From assembly GCF_026248825.1 (NCBI RefSeq), contig NZ_CP110973.1, positions 1,550,001 through 1,614,000 on the forward strand: DNA of 64,000 nt, in the 5' to 3' direction. The DNA comes from Larkinella insperata. Lineage in GTDB: Bacteria; Bacteroidota; Bacteroidia; Cytophagales; Spirosomataceae. The notes under the pieces were generated by a model. The model made no database searches and had not been told where the DNA came from. It saw only the letters and a program-made list of their open reading frames with translations. Positions 36,101 through 44,360 of this stretch are shown here, piece by piece; positions within the stretch are counted from its first letter, which is position 1, and every line of letters begins with the position of its first letter. Made by a program: the position numbers and the translations under genes.

Positions 36101-36309
36101 GCGGCATTGTCCGGTACGTTGAGCGTGTAAGTACCGTTGACATCGGATGTAGCTCCGCGGGAGGTTCCCTTTACCACAATGTTAACACCGGGAAGGGGAG
36201 AGCTGTCTTCGCCTGAGGTCACCTTCCCCGTAATCGTACGATTTTGGGCAAGAGTGATGCCCACTGTACCAAGTAGGCACAGCGAGGCCATCAGTAAACG
36301 TTTTAACAT
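33103..36309 (-). CDS. SusC/RagA-family TonB-dependent outer-membrane transporter
   Basis: 1068 residues. A signal peptide is cut before Gln22. A carboxypeptidase-like beta-sandwich follows (ITGKVTSGEDSSPLPGVNI...GTYTLNVP, about 25-105), then the SusC-type TonB region and plug (LQEVVVTALGISREKKALNYAVQ; RIRGVNSLTGGDPLYVVDG near 168; LSVLKGPSATALYGNRASAGVIVITTK near 200-226) and a 22-strand barrel ending in VRSFGVNLRLGL. It imports ligands across the outer membrane using TonB energy, with the SusD-like lipoprotein encoded next. Confidence 0.96.
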   Translation of the reverse strand: MLKRLLMASLCLLGTVGITLAQNRTITGKVTSGEDSSPLPGVNIVVKGTSRGATSDVNGTYTLNVPDNAATLSFSFIGFKTTDVSIGNRSTVDVVLEPDASTLQEVVVTALGISREKKALNYAVQELKQEKLNIARDQNVANALAGKIAGVQVLGQSGAKFGSPSIRIRGVNSLTGGDPLYVVDGTPTDVSQVNMDDVENLSVLKGPSATALYGNRASAGVIVITTKRAKAGETKLDINHSTTLDMVGMLPNYQNEYGGGYSQDWATFEFDPKIHPASWADYQGQRILDYSADESWGPRIDNQPHRSAFSWQQGPQFGQLTPYSANPNNVRDFFAKPISNNTNIAFSRGTEAFQSRISYSHIINNGIIPNSSQTRDFISAKNTIKFGSKLSANLNINYTAFKTNNLPADRYGSSGGTTPSNSPLGISNATLNGYNQTVGSFNQWFQRQLSIDDLRNYRNPDGTFRSWNIGGPTDARPKYWDSPYTQVYENTNTNRSDRLFGDLGLTYEFTPFLKASATVRRDQNYFNQESRVAQGTLNAGGLGAYATFGASARENNYEALVSYNQEIADWSLVANVGGNIRYNRIEGQLQATVGGLSAPNFYNIAASINRPIANNYLYERQVNSLFGNVSVGYKDFVFVEASIRNDWASTLPKANNSYLYPSISAGLVFSELIPQNNILSYGKIRAGYAQVGTDVGPYQTALAYSSGTAYGSNATLFLPGTLPNAGLQPGLSSSYEGGIDLRFLNNRLGFEFTAYRNDNKNQIIPIPVTPTSGYTNAVINAGLIQTSGLELHINAVPVRSASGFTWEFDINLDRNRSKVVKLQDGLTNYQIDGPQWRTLTLNAREGQDWGLLVGQGIKKDANGNRMVYGSGSNAGLYIKEENVPLGSVLPKFKGGFLNTFTYKGLSLRVNADFIAGGKFFSTTKMFNNYSGLGAETAGLNELGKPLRDDPATGGGVLLEGVTEDGQPNTTRVDAQTLYEGWLFALNEYWIYDKSYIKMREIALGYNLPKNILGKFIKSANISLIARNPFLIYSAVGGGIDISESETLWYEGGQLPPVRSFGVNLRLGL

Positions 36310-36569
36310 GTTTTTAGCTTAGGTTAATGAACAATGTAATCTTATTCGAAAGTGAAATTACTACAAAATTTTCTTTTGTCAATATCCAAAAAGTCAATAG
36401 GCTTTGGAAGATTATCGAACGAAAGGCAAAAATACCAACCGGAAAACAAATTAAATATTGATTAAAACATTGTTAATCAACGCATTTATAGCGTAAACCG
36501 TAACTTAACAAAATGATAAAATTTTATGCATTAAATTTTCACCGGTTATTAGTAACAACTTAGCTAAGT
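36310..36569. other. AT-rich gap between divergent susC-like and RNA methyltransferase genes
   Basis: About 260 bases with no gene. It must hold the promoter of the susC-like gene on the minus strand. AAATTTTG near 36370 is a seven-of-eight -7 match there, but the nearest TTTG is at poor spacing, so I do not call a promoter. Confidence 0.5.
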
Positions 36570-36577
36570 TATATTTG
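36570..36577 (+). promoter_or_regulatory. -7 box of the RNA methyltransferase gene
   Basis: TATATTTG is a full match to TAnnTTTG and ends four bases before the ATG at 36582. No good -33 is visible. The mRNA would be leaderless or start at the ATG. Confidence 0.4.
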
Positions 36578-36581
36578 CTTA

Positions 36582-37955
36582 ATGATTGATACGCTGTTAC
36601 CCACGCCCTTTCGTCAACGAATGCAGCAGCAATTGGGTGTCGATTACCCAGCCTTTCAAACGGCGCTGCAACAACCCCCTCCGGTAAGTATTCGGGTTAA
36701 TCCGCAGAAGAAAATTCTGTTGACTACGGCGTTGAATCCGGTACCCTGGTGCGCTGATGGCTATTATCTACCGGAGCGACCGGTTTTCACGCTCGATCCT
36801 CTGTTTCAGGCCGGTGCTTTTTACGTTCAGGAGGCCTCTTCCATGTTGCTGGCGGAAGCGGTGCGGCAAACCGTCCGGCTTCAGCGGCCGCTGCGTGTTC
36901 TGGATCTGTGCGCGGCCCCCGGTGGGAAAAGCACGCTGCTGGCTTCCCTGCTTAATTCGGACAGCCTGCTGGTCTGCAACGAGGTAATTCGTAGCCGGGT
37001 GCCGGTTTTAAAGGAAAACCTTGAGAAGTGGGGCTTTCCAAACGTGGCGGTCAGCAACCACGACCCGGCGGACTTCAAACCCCTAAATGGCTTCTTTGAC
37101 CTGGTGCTGGTTGATGCCCCCTGCTCGGGCGAAGGGCTATTCCGGAAAGACCCCGAAGCCATGCAGGAATGGTCGGAAGAGAACGTCCGGATTTGCGCGG
37201 CCCGCCAGCAGCGGATCCTGGCGGCTGCGGCTCCCCTGCTGTGCGACGATGGCCTGCTGTTCTACAGCACCTGCACCTATAATGACGCGGAAAATTCACA
37301 AAACGCCGAATGGCTGAGCGCTAACGGTTTCGAAAACGTTACCCTGGATTTGCCGTCAATATGGGGAATTGTGGATAAGGTTGTGGATAAAACCGTAGGC
37401 TACCAATGTTATCCACACCGGGTGCAGGGCGAAGGCTTTTTCCTGAGCGTGTTTAAGAAAAAACAACGATCCAGCCCATCCATGCCCGTGCCCCGCGCAT
37501 TCCGGTCGCTGAAGCCCGTTCGCAACTGGCAGGAAAAAATCCTGCAGTCCTTTCTGAAACAGCCCGGCGACTTTTCGTTCTACGTCAAACCCAACGGCGA
37601 CATCTTTGCCATCCCGGAGGCCCTCTCAGCCGATCTGCGGATCCTGGATGCGGCTTTGTCCAACAAAGGTTTCGGGCTGGAAATGGGCACGTTTAAGGGG
37701 GATGACTTCATACCGTCGCACGCACTGGCCCTGAGCACCGCCATTGCCGACACTCTTCCGGCCATTGATCTGACGAAAGAAGACGCCGTACGGTATTTCA
37801 AGAAGGAAAACCTGGCGCTGGCGGAGCCCGTCAAAGGCTGGCTGCTGGCCCGCTATGAAGGACTGAACCTGGGCTGGCTCAAAGGAGTGGGCAACCGGGT
37901 TAATAATTACCTGCCGAAAGAATGGCGCATTCGTATGGACATCAAAGAATATTAG
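36582..37955 (+). CDS. RsmB/NOP-family RNA (cytosine-5)-methyltransferase
   Basis: 457 residues. SAM-dependent m5C methyltransferase. The SAM motif is LDLCAAPGGKSTLLASL near 107-123. The two cysteines of the mechanism are in VLVDAPCSGEGLF (motif IV, near 175) and FYSTCTYN (motif VI, near 228). The C-terminal 150 residues resemble the RsmF-type RNA-binding part (pre-PUA and PUA-like, ending GWLKGVGNRVNNYLPKEWRI). The target base, in 16S rRNA or a tRNA, cannot be told. Cytosolic. Confidence 0.92.
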   Translation: MIDTLLPTPFRQRMQQQLGVDYPAFQTALQQPPPVSIRVNPQKKILLTTALNPVPWCADGYYLPERPVFTLDPLFQAGAFYVQEASSMLLAEAVRQTVRLQRPLRVLDLCAAPGGKSTLLASLLNSDSLLVCNEVIRSRVPVLKENLEKWGFPNVAVSNHDPADFKPLNGFFDLVLVDAPCSGEGLFRKDPEAMQEWSEENVRICAARQQRILAAAAPLLCDDGLLFYSTCTYNDAENSQNAEWLSANGFENVTLDLPSIWGIVDKVVDKTVGYQCYPHRVQGEGFFLSVFKKKQRSSPSMPVPRAFRSLKPVRNWQEKILQSFLKQPGDFSFYVKPNGDIFAIPEALSADLRILDAALSNKGFGLEMGTFKGDDFIPSHALALSTAIADTLPAIDLTKEDAVRYFKKENLALAEPVKGWLLARYEGLNLGWLKGVGNRVNNYLPKEWRIRMDIKEY

Positions 37956-38070
37956 CGATCACGGCTGCGGTCGCTATTTTGCTGACTCAGAACAGTTTCT
38001 TACAAAGAAACCAAGCCGGGCGGGAGTAGCAACGGTTTTTGTGACGCTGGTATTCCAGCAAAAAAAGTAG

Positions 38071-38078
38071 TTACTTTG
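38071..38078 (+). promoter_or_regulatory. -7-like box before fabI
   Basis: TTACTTTG matches TAnnTTTG at seven of eight positions, about 47 bases before the fabI ATG. No -33 at proper spacing. Confidence 0.35.
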
Positions 38079-38124
38079 CGCCCTTTCCGAATCGATATAA
38101 TCACCCAAAAAAGCAATTTAATTC

Positions 38125-38961
38125 ATGGCTTACGGATTATTGAAAGGCAAGCGAGGAATCATCACCGGAGCATTGGACGAGAAATCCATTGCCTGGCAGG
38201 TAGCACTGAAAGCAAAAGAAGAAGGTGCCACATTCACGCTTTCGAACGCACCAATTGCGATGCGAATGGGTGCGATTAAACAACTGGCGGAACAATGCGA
38301 AGCCGAGATCATTTCGGCCGATGCCACGTCTTTAGAAGATATTGAAAATCTGTATACTAAGTCCATCGACGCGTTGGGCGGCAAAATCGACTTTGTGCTG
38401 CACTCTATCGGCATGAGCCCGAACATCCGCAAAAACCGCCCGTATGGGGATTTGAATTACGAGTGGTACCAGAAAAGCATCGATGTATCCGCCCTGTCGT
38501 TTCACAAGATGATGCACGTGGCCGAAAAAATGGATGCCATCAACGAATGGGGTTCGGTGGTTGCCCTGAGCTACATTGCGGCTCAGCGGACGTTTCCGTT
38601 TTATACGGATATGGCCGACGCCAAAGCCGTGCTGGAATCCATCGCCCGGGGCTACGGCTACCGGTACGGTAAAGCCAAAAACGTCCGCGTTAATACCATT
38701 TCCCAATCTCCGACGATGACCACGGCGGGTTCGGGCGTTGGCGGTTTTGATGTCTTCTTCCAGTACGCCGAACTGATGTCTCCGCTGGGCAACGCCACCG
38801 CCGAAGACTGCGCCAACTACGTTGTTACCCTCTTCAGCGACCTGACCCGCAAAGTGACCATGCAGAACCTGCTGCACGATGGCGGTTTCTCCAGCGTCGG
38901 GATTTCGGAAGACATGGCGAACAAAATGATCGAGTTGCAGCAACAACAGCAGCAGCAATAA
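38125..38961 (+). CDS. fabI: Enoyl-[acyl-carrier-protein] reductase (NADH)
   Basis: 278 residues, short-chain dehydrogenase fold. FabI landmarks: GIITGALDEKSIAWQVA at 11-27, SIGMSP near 95, and the catalytic Tyr150 and Tyr160 with Lys167 (FYTDMADAK, the Y-x6-K motif). It carries out the last step of fatty-acid elongation in the cytosol and is the triclosan target. Oddity: the protein ends in eight glutamines encoded by a CAG/CAA run, which is not part of the family core. A repeat element follows at 38966-39059. Confidence 0.97.
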   Translation: MAYGLLKGKRGIITGALDEKSIAWQVALKAKEEGATFTLSNAPIAMRMGAIKQLAEQCEAEIISADATSLEDIENLYTKSIDALGGKIDFVLHSIGMSPNIRKNRPYGDLNYEWYQKSIDVSALSFHKMMHVAEKMDAINEWGSVVALSYIAAQRTFPFYTDMADAKAVLESIARGYGYRYGKAKNVRVNTISQSPTMTTAGSGVGGFDVFFQYAELMSPLGNATAEDCANYVVTLFSDLTRKVTMQNLLHDGGFSSVGISEDMANKMIELQQQQQQQ

Positions 38962-38965
38962 TTTC

Positions 38966-39059
38966 TGAACTGGGATTATGCAGATTAAACGGTTGACCAA
39001 GACGGCTACGCGGTCCGTGCGATCCGGCCAGTCCTCCTAGTCTGTGTAATTCCAGTTCA
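38966..39059. repeat. Imperfect inverted repeat after fabI
   Basis: Arms at 38966-38987 and 39038-39059 (starting TGAACTGG, units like ATTACACAGA) match at 18 of 22 positions in inverted orientation around a 50-base GC-rich loop. It sits between the convergent fabI and sbcC genes and may also work as a transcription barrier. Confidence 0.65.
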
Positions 39060-39065
39060 TTACGG

Positions 39066-42000
39066 TTATAGCTCTACAACGTTAATTTTGCTGTTTCCCT
39101 CCATTCCTTTCTCCACCTGAATCTGCACGCTGATCCGCTCCTTGATTTCGTGGCGGTGGGAAATGATTCCAATTGTTTTTTTGCTGTCGTGCTGAAGCTT
39201 TTCCAGCATGGCGATGGCCGAGTCGAGCGCGTCGGGGTCAAGCGTGCCGAAACCTTCGTCGATAAACAGGCTATCAATCTGGACGTTCTGCGAAGCCAGG
39301 TCCGACAGGCCCAGGGCCAGAGCCAGGCTCAGCGTAAACGTTTCTCCGCCCGACAAGCTGGAAACCGTGCGTTCGGTGCCGCCCTGGTACAGGTCAACCA
39401 CGTACAATTCATCCTGACCGTCGCGCGGCTTCAGGAGCAGATAGCGATCCGACAAATCTTTCAACCGGCGATTGGCCAGACCAATGAGTTGGGCCAGCGT
39501 CAGGCCCTGCGCAAACTTGCTGTAGTCGTCGCCTTTCGCGCTGCCGATCAGCCGGTCCAGGTCACGCCAGGGCCGGGCTTCGGTTTCGAGCCGGGCTAGC
39601 TCATTGGCCAACTTTTTCAAAACTTTCCGGCTGTCCTTGTCGGTATCAATCTGGTTTTTGAAGTAACCAACCCGTTCCGTTTTTTGCCGTTCTTCCAACT
39701 TTAACGCTTTCAGTTTCTCACTGATCTCGGCTGCCGACTCCTTCGTTTTCCGGTTTTGAACCGCTTCCCGCTGCCGGCTGAGTTCTTCCTCCCGCTTCCG
39801 GCTGATTTCAAACACTTCTTTTTCCAGCTCTTTTTTCTGGTCCTGCAACCGGCGCAAGGTGGCGGGTTCCAGCAGGCAGGCGCGGGCGGATTCCAGATCG
39901 TTCAAACCCCGCTCTTCGAGCATCGGTTGAAGCGCATTGGCAGAAGCCGTATACTGCTCATCAAACCTCCCAAAAGCCGTAACGGCATTGCTCAGCAAAT
40001 CGGTCTGGGTGCTGATCTGCGTGTTCAACCGATTGAACTGCCCGGTCAGGCGTTCGCACATCTCCCGAATGTCATCGCCCGCGTAGAGCTTTTCTTTTTC
40101 GAGCCTTAATTGCTTTCCCTTGGCGGTACTTTCCAAAACCGTGTGCAAATCCGTTTCCAGCCGTTTTAGCGTCTCTTCCTGTTCCCACAGGCTTTGAAGC
40201 GTACTCAGTTCCTCGCGTTGAATCCGGTTCAACTCCTGCTGATCGAGAATCTGCTCCGGGGTCAGACTGGCATCCAGGGCCAGGGCCGTCAGATTCTGGG
40301 AAATCTCCGTTCGTTTCTGCGAATAGAGCTTTCGCAGTTCATCCCGCTGCTGCGTATACGACGCGCAGTCCGACTCGGCCTGAATGAGCCTTTTGTTTAG
40401 TTCGTCGAATTCTTTCTTTTTAGCCTCCCAATCGCGGGTGATCCACTGAAGCCGCAACTCCAGCGTTCCCAGTTCATTGATGTAATGCTGCGCGTACGGA
40501 TGTTGCACCGAACCGCAGAGCGGACACGGTTTACCATCCTGCAGGGCTTTTCGTAGCTCTTCCAGATTGGCCTCTTGCGACAGCCGGACTTTCTGCTCAT
40601 CCAGCTCCTTCCTTTGGCGTTCCAGCTCCCCGAGTTCATCGGCGACCTGCTGGCGCAACGGCTCCTGGCTCTTGATGAGCTCCTGCTGGGTTGTAATCCG
40701 GTCATTCAGACTCATGCCGTTGAGAAGGCGGTCCTGCTGCTGCCGGAGGGTGGTATACAGGCCGGTCAGGTTGTTGTTCTGCTCAATCAGCCGGTTTATT
40801 TCCGAGCGAACGGTTTCGAGCGTCAGGGCCGGATAATCCCGTTCGAGCTGCACCAGCTGAACCCCGATTTCCTGCTTTCGCGCCCGGACCTGCTCGTAGG
40901 TTTCGTCCACGTTTCTCGGATCGAGTGCCCGTAACCAGCTGTTTTTGGCGGTTTTGACGGTTTCCTGGATGAAATCAAGCGGCTGTTTGCTTTTATCCCG
41001 TTCGGCATTGATCTGTTGCGTCAGCTCCAGCACCCGGCTTCGAAATTGATCTACCTCGGCTACCAGCGTCTGGGCGGTCAACGCGGGCTGGTGCGTCAGG
41101 CGCTGCGCTTTCCCGACCAGTTCGGTAAGCTGGTTATTCAGCGTAACCAGTTGGGTCTGGGCGACTCGCTGGTTTTCGGCTTCCCGCTCCCGGTTTTTCT
41201 CCACATGCGTCAGGTCAACCAGATCCGTCGCCAGATCAGCCACCCGTTCGTGGCGGTGCAGGCGCTGGGCATCATCGGCAAAGTCGTTCTGCCTGGTTTC
41301 CAGAAGCTGTTCGCGCTTGGCAAGGGCCAGAAGCTGGCCCTCGGCTTCCGCCATCTTGCGGAGCAACAGTTCCTCGGCGTTATAAAACTCGATTTCTCTG
41401 GAAACCTCTTTCAATCGTTCCTCGACGGCTTTCTGTTCCTGCTTCAGTTGCTCAACTTCCTCGTCGCTCAGCGTCTGAATCAGCCGGCCTTCCTTCTGCT
41501 TGTCCGCAATTTTCAGTTCGTATTCCCGGTTTACCTGGTGCGCGCGCTGGCTTAGTTGCCGGTAGATCTCGGTGCCCGTAATCCGTTCCAGCATTTTACT
41601 GCGCTCGGCGGCCCGGGCCTTCAGAAACTGATCAAACGCGCCCTGCGCCAGCACAATCGACCGGATGAACTGGTCGTAAGTCAGGCCAATGAGTTCTTCG
41701 TTTTTCTTCGGAAATTCACTTAAACCTTTGATTGGTAACAACTGGCCTTCCGTTTGCCCTTCGGGCAGAAAGGCAATTTCCATTTCGTAATTATTCCAGT
41801 TGCCGTTGCGGTTTTTCTTGATCGACCAGCGCGACCGGTAAGCTTTGCCGCCCACTTCGTACTCAATCTCGGCGTAAGCTGCCGTACCGGCTTCCAGCGC
41901 AGCCTGCTGGTTTACCAAAATGCCTTCCTCAATGATGCTGGAATTGGAAATGGCACCCGGAATCCGGGGCACCCGGTTGAACAGGGCCAGCGTAATCACG

Positions 42001-42146
42001 TCCAGCAGGGTCGATTTGCCCGCGCCCGTTGGACCGGAAATGACAAACAGGCCGGTCGTGCTCAGAATTCCCTCCCTAAATTGAATTGGCGGGTGCTCGC
42101 CATAAAAGGAATTAATGTTACGAAAGCGTATTTGTCGGATTTTCAT
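39066..42146 (-). CDS. sbcC: SbcC nuclease subunit (Rad50-like ATPase)
   Basis: 1026 residues from ATG at 42146 (MKIRQIRFRNINSF). The open frame reaches 42320 but the extra part overlaps sbcD and is not family-like. Walker A GPTGAGKST is at 38-46, and long coiled coils flank a zinc hook CPLC near residue 483. The ABC signature SLSGGETF and Walker B LFIDEGFGTLD lie near 945 and 975. With SbcD it forms the exonuclease/endonuclease that opens DNA hairpins and protein-blocked ends. Its start overlaps the sbcD end by 29 bases. Confidence 0.95.
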   Translation of the reverse strand: MKIRQIRFRNINSFYGEHPPIQFREGILSTTGLFVISGPTGAGKSTLLDVITLALFNRVPRIPGAISNSSIIEEGILVNQQAALEAGTAAYAEIEYEVGGKAYRSRWSIKKNRNGNWNNYEMEIAFLPEGQTEGQLLPIKGLSEFPKKNEELIGLTYDQFIRSIVLAQGAFDQFLKARAAERSKMLERITGTEIYRQLSQRAHQVNREYELKIADKQKEGRLIQTLSDEEVEQLKQEQKAVEERLKEVSREIEFYNAEELLLRKMAEAEGQLLALAKREQLLETRQNDFADDAQRLHRHERVADLATDLVDLTHVEKNREREAENQRVAQTQLVTLNNQLTELVGKAQRLTHQPALTAQTLVAEVDQFRSRVLELTQQINAERDKSKQPLDFIQETVKTAKNSWLRALDPRNVDETYEQVRARKQEIGVQLVQLERDYPALTLETVRSEINRLIEQNNNLTGLYTTLRQQQDRLLNGMSLNDRITTQQELIKSQEPLRQQVADELGELERQRKELDEQKVRLSQEANLEELRKALQDGKPCPLCGSVQHPYAQHYINELGTLELRLQWITRDWEAKKKEFDELNKRLIQAESDCASYTQQRDELRKLYSQKRTEISQNLTALALDASLTPEQILDQQELNRIQREELSTLQSLWEQEETLKRLETDLHTVLESTAKGKQLRLEKEKLYAGDDIREMCERLTGQFNRLNTQISTQTDLLSNAVTAFGRFDEQYTASANALQPMLEERGLNDLESARACLLEPATLRRLQDQKKELEKEVFEISRKREEELSRQREAVQNRKTKESAAEISEKLKALKLEERQKTERVGYFKNQIDTDKDSRKVLKKLANELARLETEARPWRDLDRLIGSAKGDDYSKFAQGLTLAQLIGLANRRLKDLSDRYLLLKPRDGQDELYVVDLYQGGTERTVSSLSGGETFTLSLALALGLSDLASQNVQIDSLFIDEGFGTLDPDALDSAIAMLEKLQHDSKKTIGIISHRHEIKERISVQIQVEKGMEGNSKINVVEL

Positions 42147-43380
42147 GCAATTGTATGGGATGAGCCGCCTGTTCCGTAACCAGCCGATAGAGTTCTTTGT
42201 AAACGTCGACCAACGCCGTCCGCTCCGCTCCTTCGACCAGCGAGGCATCGAGCCGGCGGTTAAAAACGTCGAGATACGAAAGGTCCTGTAGATTCGTATC
42301 GGCCACGTACAGAGAATCAAGCCCTTTTAATTTGTTGCGGAACATTAGCCGGGACTTGGCGATCTGAAAAGGGGCATTGACGTAATCGCGCTGCAGTTTT
42401 TCAAATTGCTGCCGAACCACCAGGCTTTCGTTTTCTTCTTCCACCAGAATTTCCACCAGCGTGGTTAGCTCCTCGTTTTGTTCCAAGGTTTCCAGGGTCT
42501 CCCGGACGGCTTCCAGCGTTCCGGCGACCTGACGCAGCGACCGAAAACGCGGCACCGGCACGGCTTCCACGGTTTTGATCTTCCCGTTTTCGAAGGTTAA
42601 TTCCAGCACCTGGTGCCGGTTGTCGCGTTCGCCAAAACTCAACGGAATGGGCGAACCGCTGTAGCGCACGGTGTCCACCGCGCCAATGCGTTGCGGAACG
42701 TGAATGTGCCCCAGCGCGACGTAATCAAAACCCGGTGGAAAATGCTCGGACGAAAAAGCCGCCTGCCCGCCCACCGCGTGGATCTCCCGTTCGCTCTCGG
42801 GCGAAATGGCTGCGCCGTTGACGTAGAGATGGCCCATCGCCAGCACCGGGGCGTCCCGGTATTCGGCCTGGCAGTGATCAACAATGCGTTCGTAGTGATT
42901 CCGGATTCCCATCCGCACGGCTTCGATGCGGTCTTCGTAGGTCTGCCCCGAAATGGATTGCCGCAGATCGCTGTCGCGCAGGTAGGGAACAGCCGCTACC
43001 AGCAGGTCAGTAGAGCCGGTTGCCAGCCGGATCACTTCCTCGGTACAGTCGCCGGTTGTGCAGCCAACCACGTGCATGTTCAGGTGCCGGAGCAGTTGGC
43101 GGGGTGCATTGAGTTTACTGGGCGAGTCGTGGTTGCCGCCGGTGATGATGATCTTCTTCTCCAGCGGTAGCATTCGGGTCAAAAACTGGTAATACAGTTG
43201 CATCGACCCGTCATTGGGGTTTGTGGTATCAAACACGTCCCCCGAAATAAGCAGCACATCAATATCGCGGCTTTCGATGGTTTCGGCCAGCCAGTCCAGA
43301 AACTGAACGTGGTCTTCCCGCAACTCATGTTTGTAAAGCCGTTTCCCCAGGTGCCAGTCTGCGGTATGCAGAATTTTCAT
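42118..43380 (-). CDS. sbcD: SbcD nuclease subunit (Mre11-like)
   Basis: 420 residues. Metallophosphoesterase motifs in order: HTADWHLGKRLY (4-15), LISGDVFDTTNP (near 44), GGNHDSPSKL (near 81), MGHLY (near 183) and LGHIHVPQRIG (near 222). They bind two Mn ions for the nuclease reaction. The C-terminal capping domain follows. It is first in the sbcDC operon and translationally coupled to sbcC. The organism has several long inverted repeats in this window, which are natural substrates for SbcCD. Confidence 0.95.
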   Translation of the reverse strand: MKILHTADWHLGKRLYKHELREDHVQFLDWLAETIESRDIDVLLISGDVFDTTNPNDGSMQLYYQFLTRMLPLEKKIIITGGNHDSPSKLNAPRQLLRHLNMHVVGCTTGDCTEEVIRLATGSTDLLVAAVPYLRDSDLRQSISGQTYEDRIEAVRMGIRNHYERIVDHCQAEYRDAPVLAMGHLYVNGAAISPESEREIHAVGGQAAFSSEHFPPGFDYVALGHIHVPQRIGAVDTVRYSGSPIPLSFGERDNRHQVLELTFENGKIKTVEAVPVPRFRSLRQVAGTLEAVRETLETLEQNEELTTLVEILVEEENESLVVRQQFEKLQRDYVNAPFQIAKSRLMFRNKLKGLDSLYVADTNLQDLSYLDVFNRRLDASLVEGAERTALVDVYKELYRLVTEQAAHPIQLHENPTNTLS

Positions 43381-43459
43381 AGTCGCCAGTACTTCTAAAC
43401 CGGAAGTTAGCTAAAATTTCCGGAAGCTGGCAAACCTTTTTAACGGCAAAAGCCGCCAA

Positions 43460-44245
43460 TCAGGTGGTATATAGGAAGGGCAGCGATTCGGCTTTTTCCA
43501 GTTCGGCACTATAATACAGCAGGTTCCAGTTGCCGTCGTGGTCTTCCACCAGGGCGCTCAGCGACTCCACCCAGTCGCCCGAATTCATATAAATCAACTC
43601 ACCGAACTGGCGGATGGCCGGGTGGTGAATATGACCGCAAATCACGCCGTCGCAGTTGCGGGCTTTGGCGAGTTCGGTCAGCTTCTCTTCAAAATCCGAG
43701 ATGTAGCTAACGGCCTGCTTGACGCGGTGTTTGATCCGCTGCGAGAGGGAATAATACGATAGCCCCCGCCAGGCGCGGTAATTGTTGTAGCATTTGTTGA
43801 CCCACAGCAAAAAAGTATACCCCAGATCGCCCAGATACGCCAGCCACTTCATCTGCGTCGTGATCGTGTCGAAAACATCGCCGTGGGTGATGTAAAACCG
43901 TTTGGTTCCCGAACTCAGAACGTAATCTTTCCGGATTGAAAAAAACTTACCCAGCCGCAGGGGCATGATCTGGTCCAGGAAATCGTCGTGGTTGCCGCGC
44001 AGGTAAATCACCTTCGTGTCGTGCTTATCCATTGCCTTCAGCACCGCCCGCCAGAAAGCCGTGTGTTTCTTCTTCCACTCACCGCCCCGGCGCAGTTGCC
44101 AGCCGTCGATGATGTCGCCGTTGAGAATTAATTTCTGGCAAGTGTAGTACTTCAAAAAATCCGTTACTTCTTTTGCCTTCGAACCGCTCGTTCCCAAATG
44201 CACATCCGAAATGACGATTGTTCGAAAATGAGTGCTTTGTTTCAT
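43460..44245 (-). CDS. LpxH-like metallophosphoesterase
   Basis: 261 residues from ATG at 44245 (MKQSTHFRTIVIS). Motifs: SDVHLGTSGSK, LNGDIIDGWQ, RGNHDDF, THGDVFD and CGHIHHPAI, the full set for a two-metal centre. Bacteroidota proteins of this type are annotated as UDP-2,3-diacylglucosamine diphosphatase, which makes lipid X in lipid A synthesis at the inner membrane. The residues after THGDVFD (WLAYLGDLGYTFLLWVN) include a hydrophobic segment that would meet the membrane. Substrate not proven. Divergent from the sugar acyltransferase gene. Confidence 0.82.
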   Translation of the reverse strand: MKQSTHFRTIVISDVHLGTSGSKAKEVTDFLKYYTCQKLILNGDIIDGWQLRRGGEWKKKHTAFWRAVLKAMDKHDTKVIYLRGNHDDFLDQIMPLRLGKFFSIRKDYVLSSGTKRFYITHGDVFDTITTQMKWLAYLGDLGYTFLLWVNKCYNNYRAWRGLSYYSLSQRIKHRVKQAVSYISDFEEKLTELAKARNCDGVICGHIHHPAIRQFGELIYMNSGDWVESLSALVEDHDGNWNLLYYSAELEKAESLPFLYTT

Positions 44246-44360
44246 GTCCGAAACTACACATTGACTATGAAGTCGTTGTTTCCGCAATTTTACCGCATTG
44301 CAAACTTTTTCAGACAAATAAGCGGTTTGTTAACAATACCATAATAGTAATTCAAGCAAC

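Noticed and set aside
36310..36400. Promoter for the susC-like gene at AAATTTTG
   Set aside because: The nearest TTTG stands about 15 bases upstream rather than 19 and the -7 has a mismatch, so I did not call it.
42147..42320. Longer N-terminus for SbcC
   Set aside because: The 58 extra codons lie inside sbcD and read as Arg/Trp-rich noise; the family begins at MKIRQIRF.
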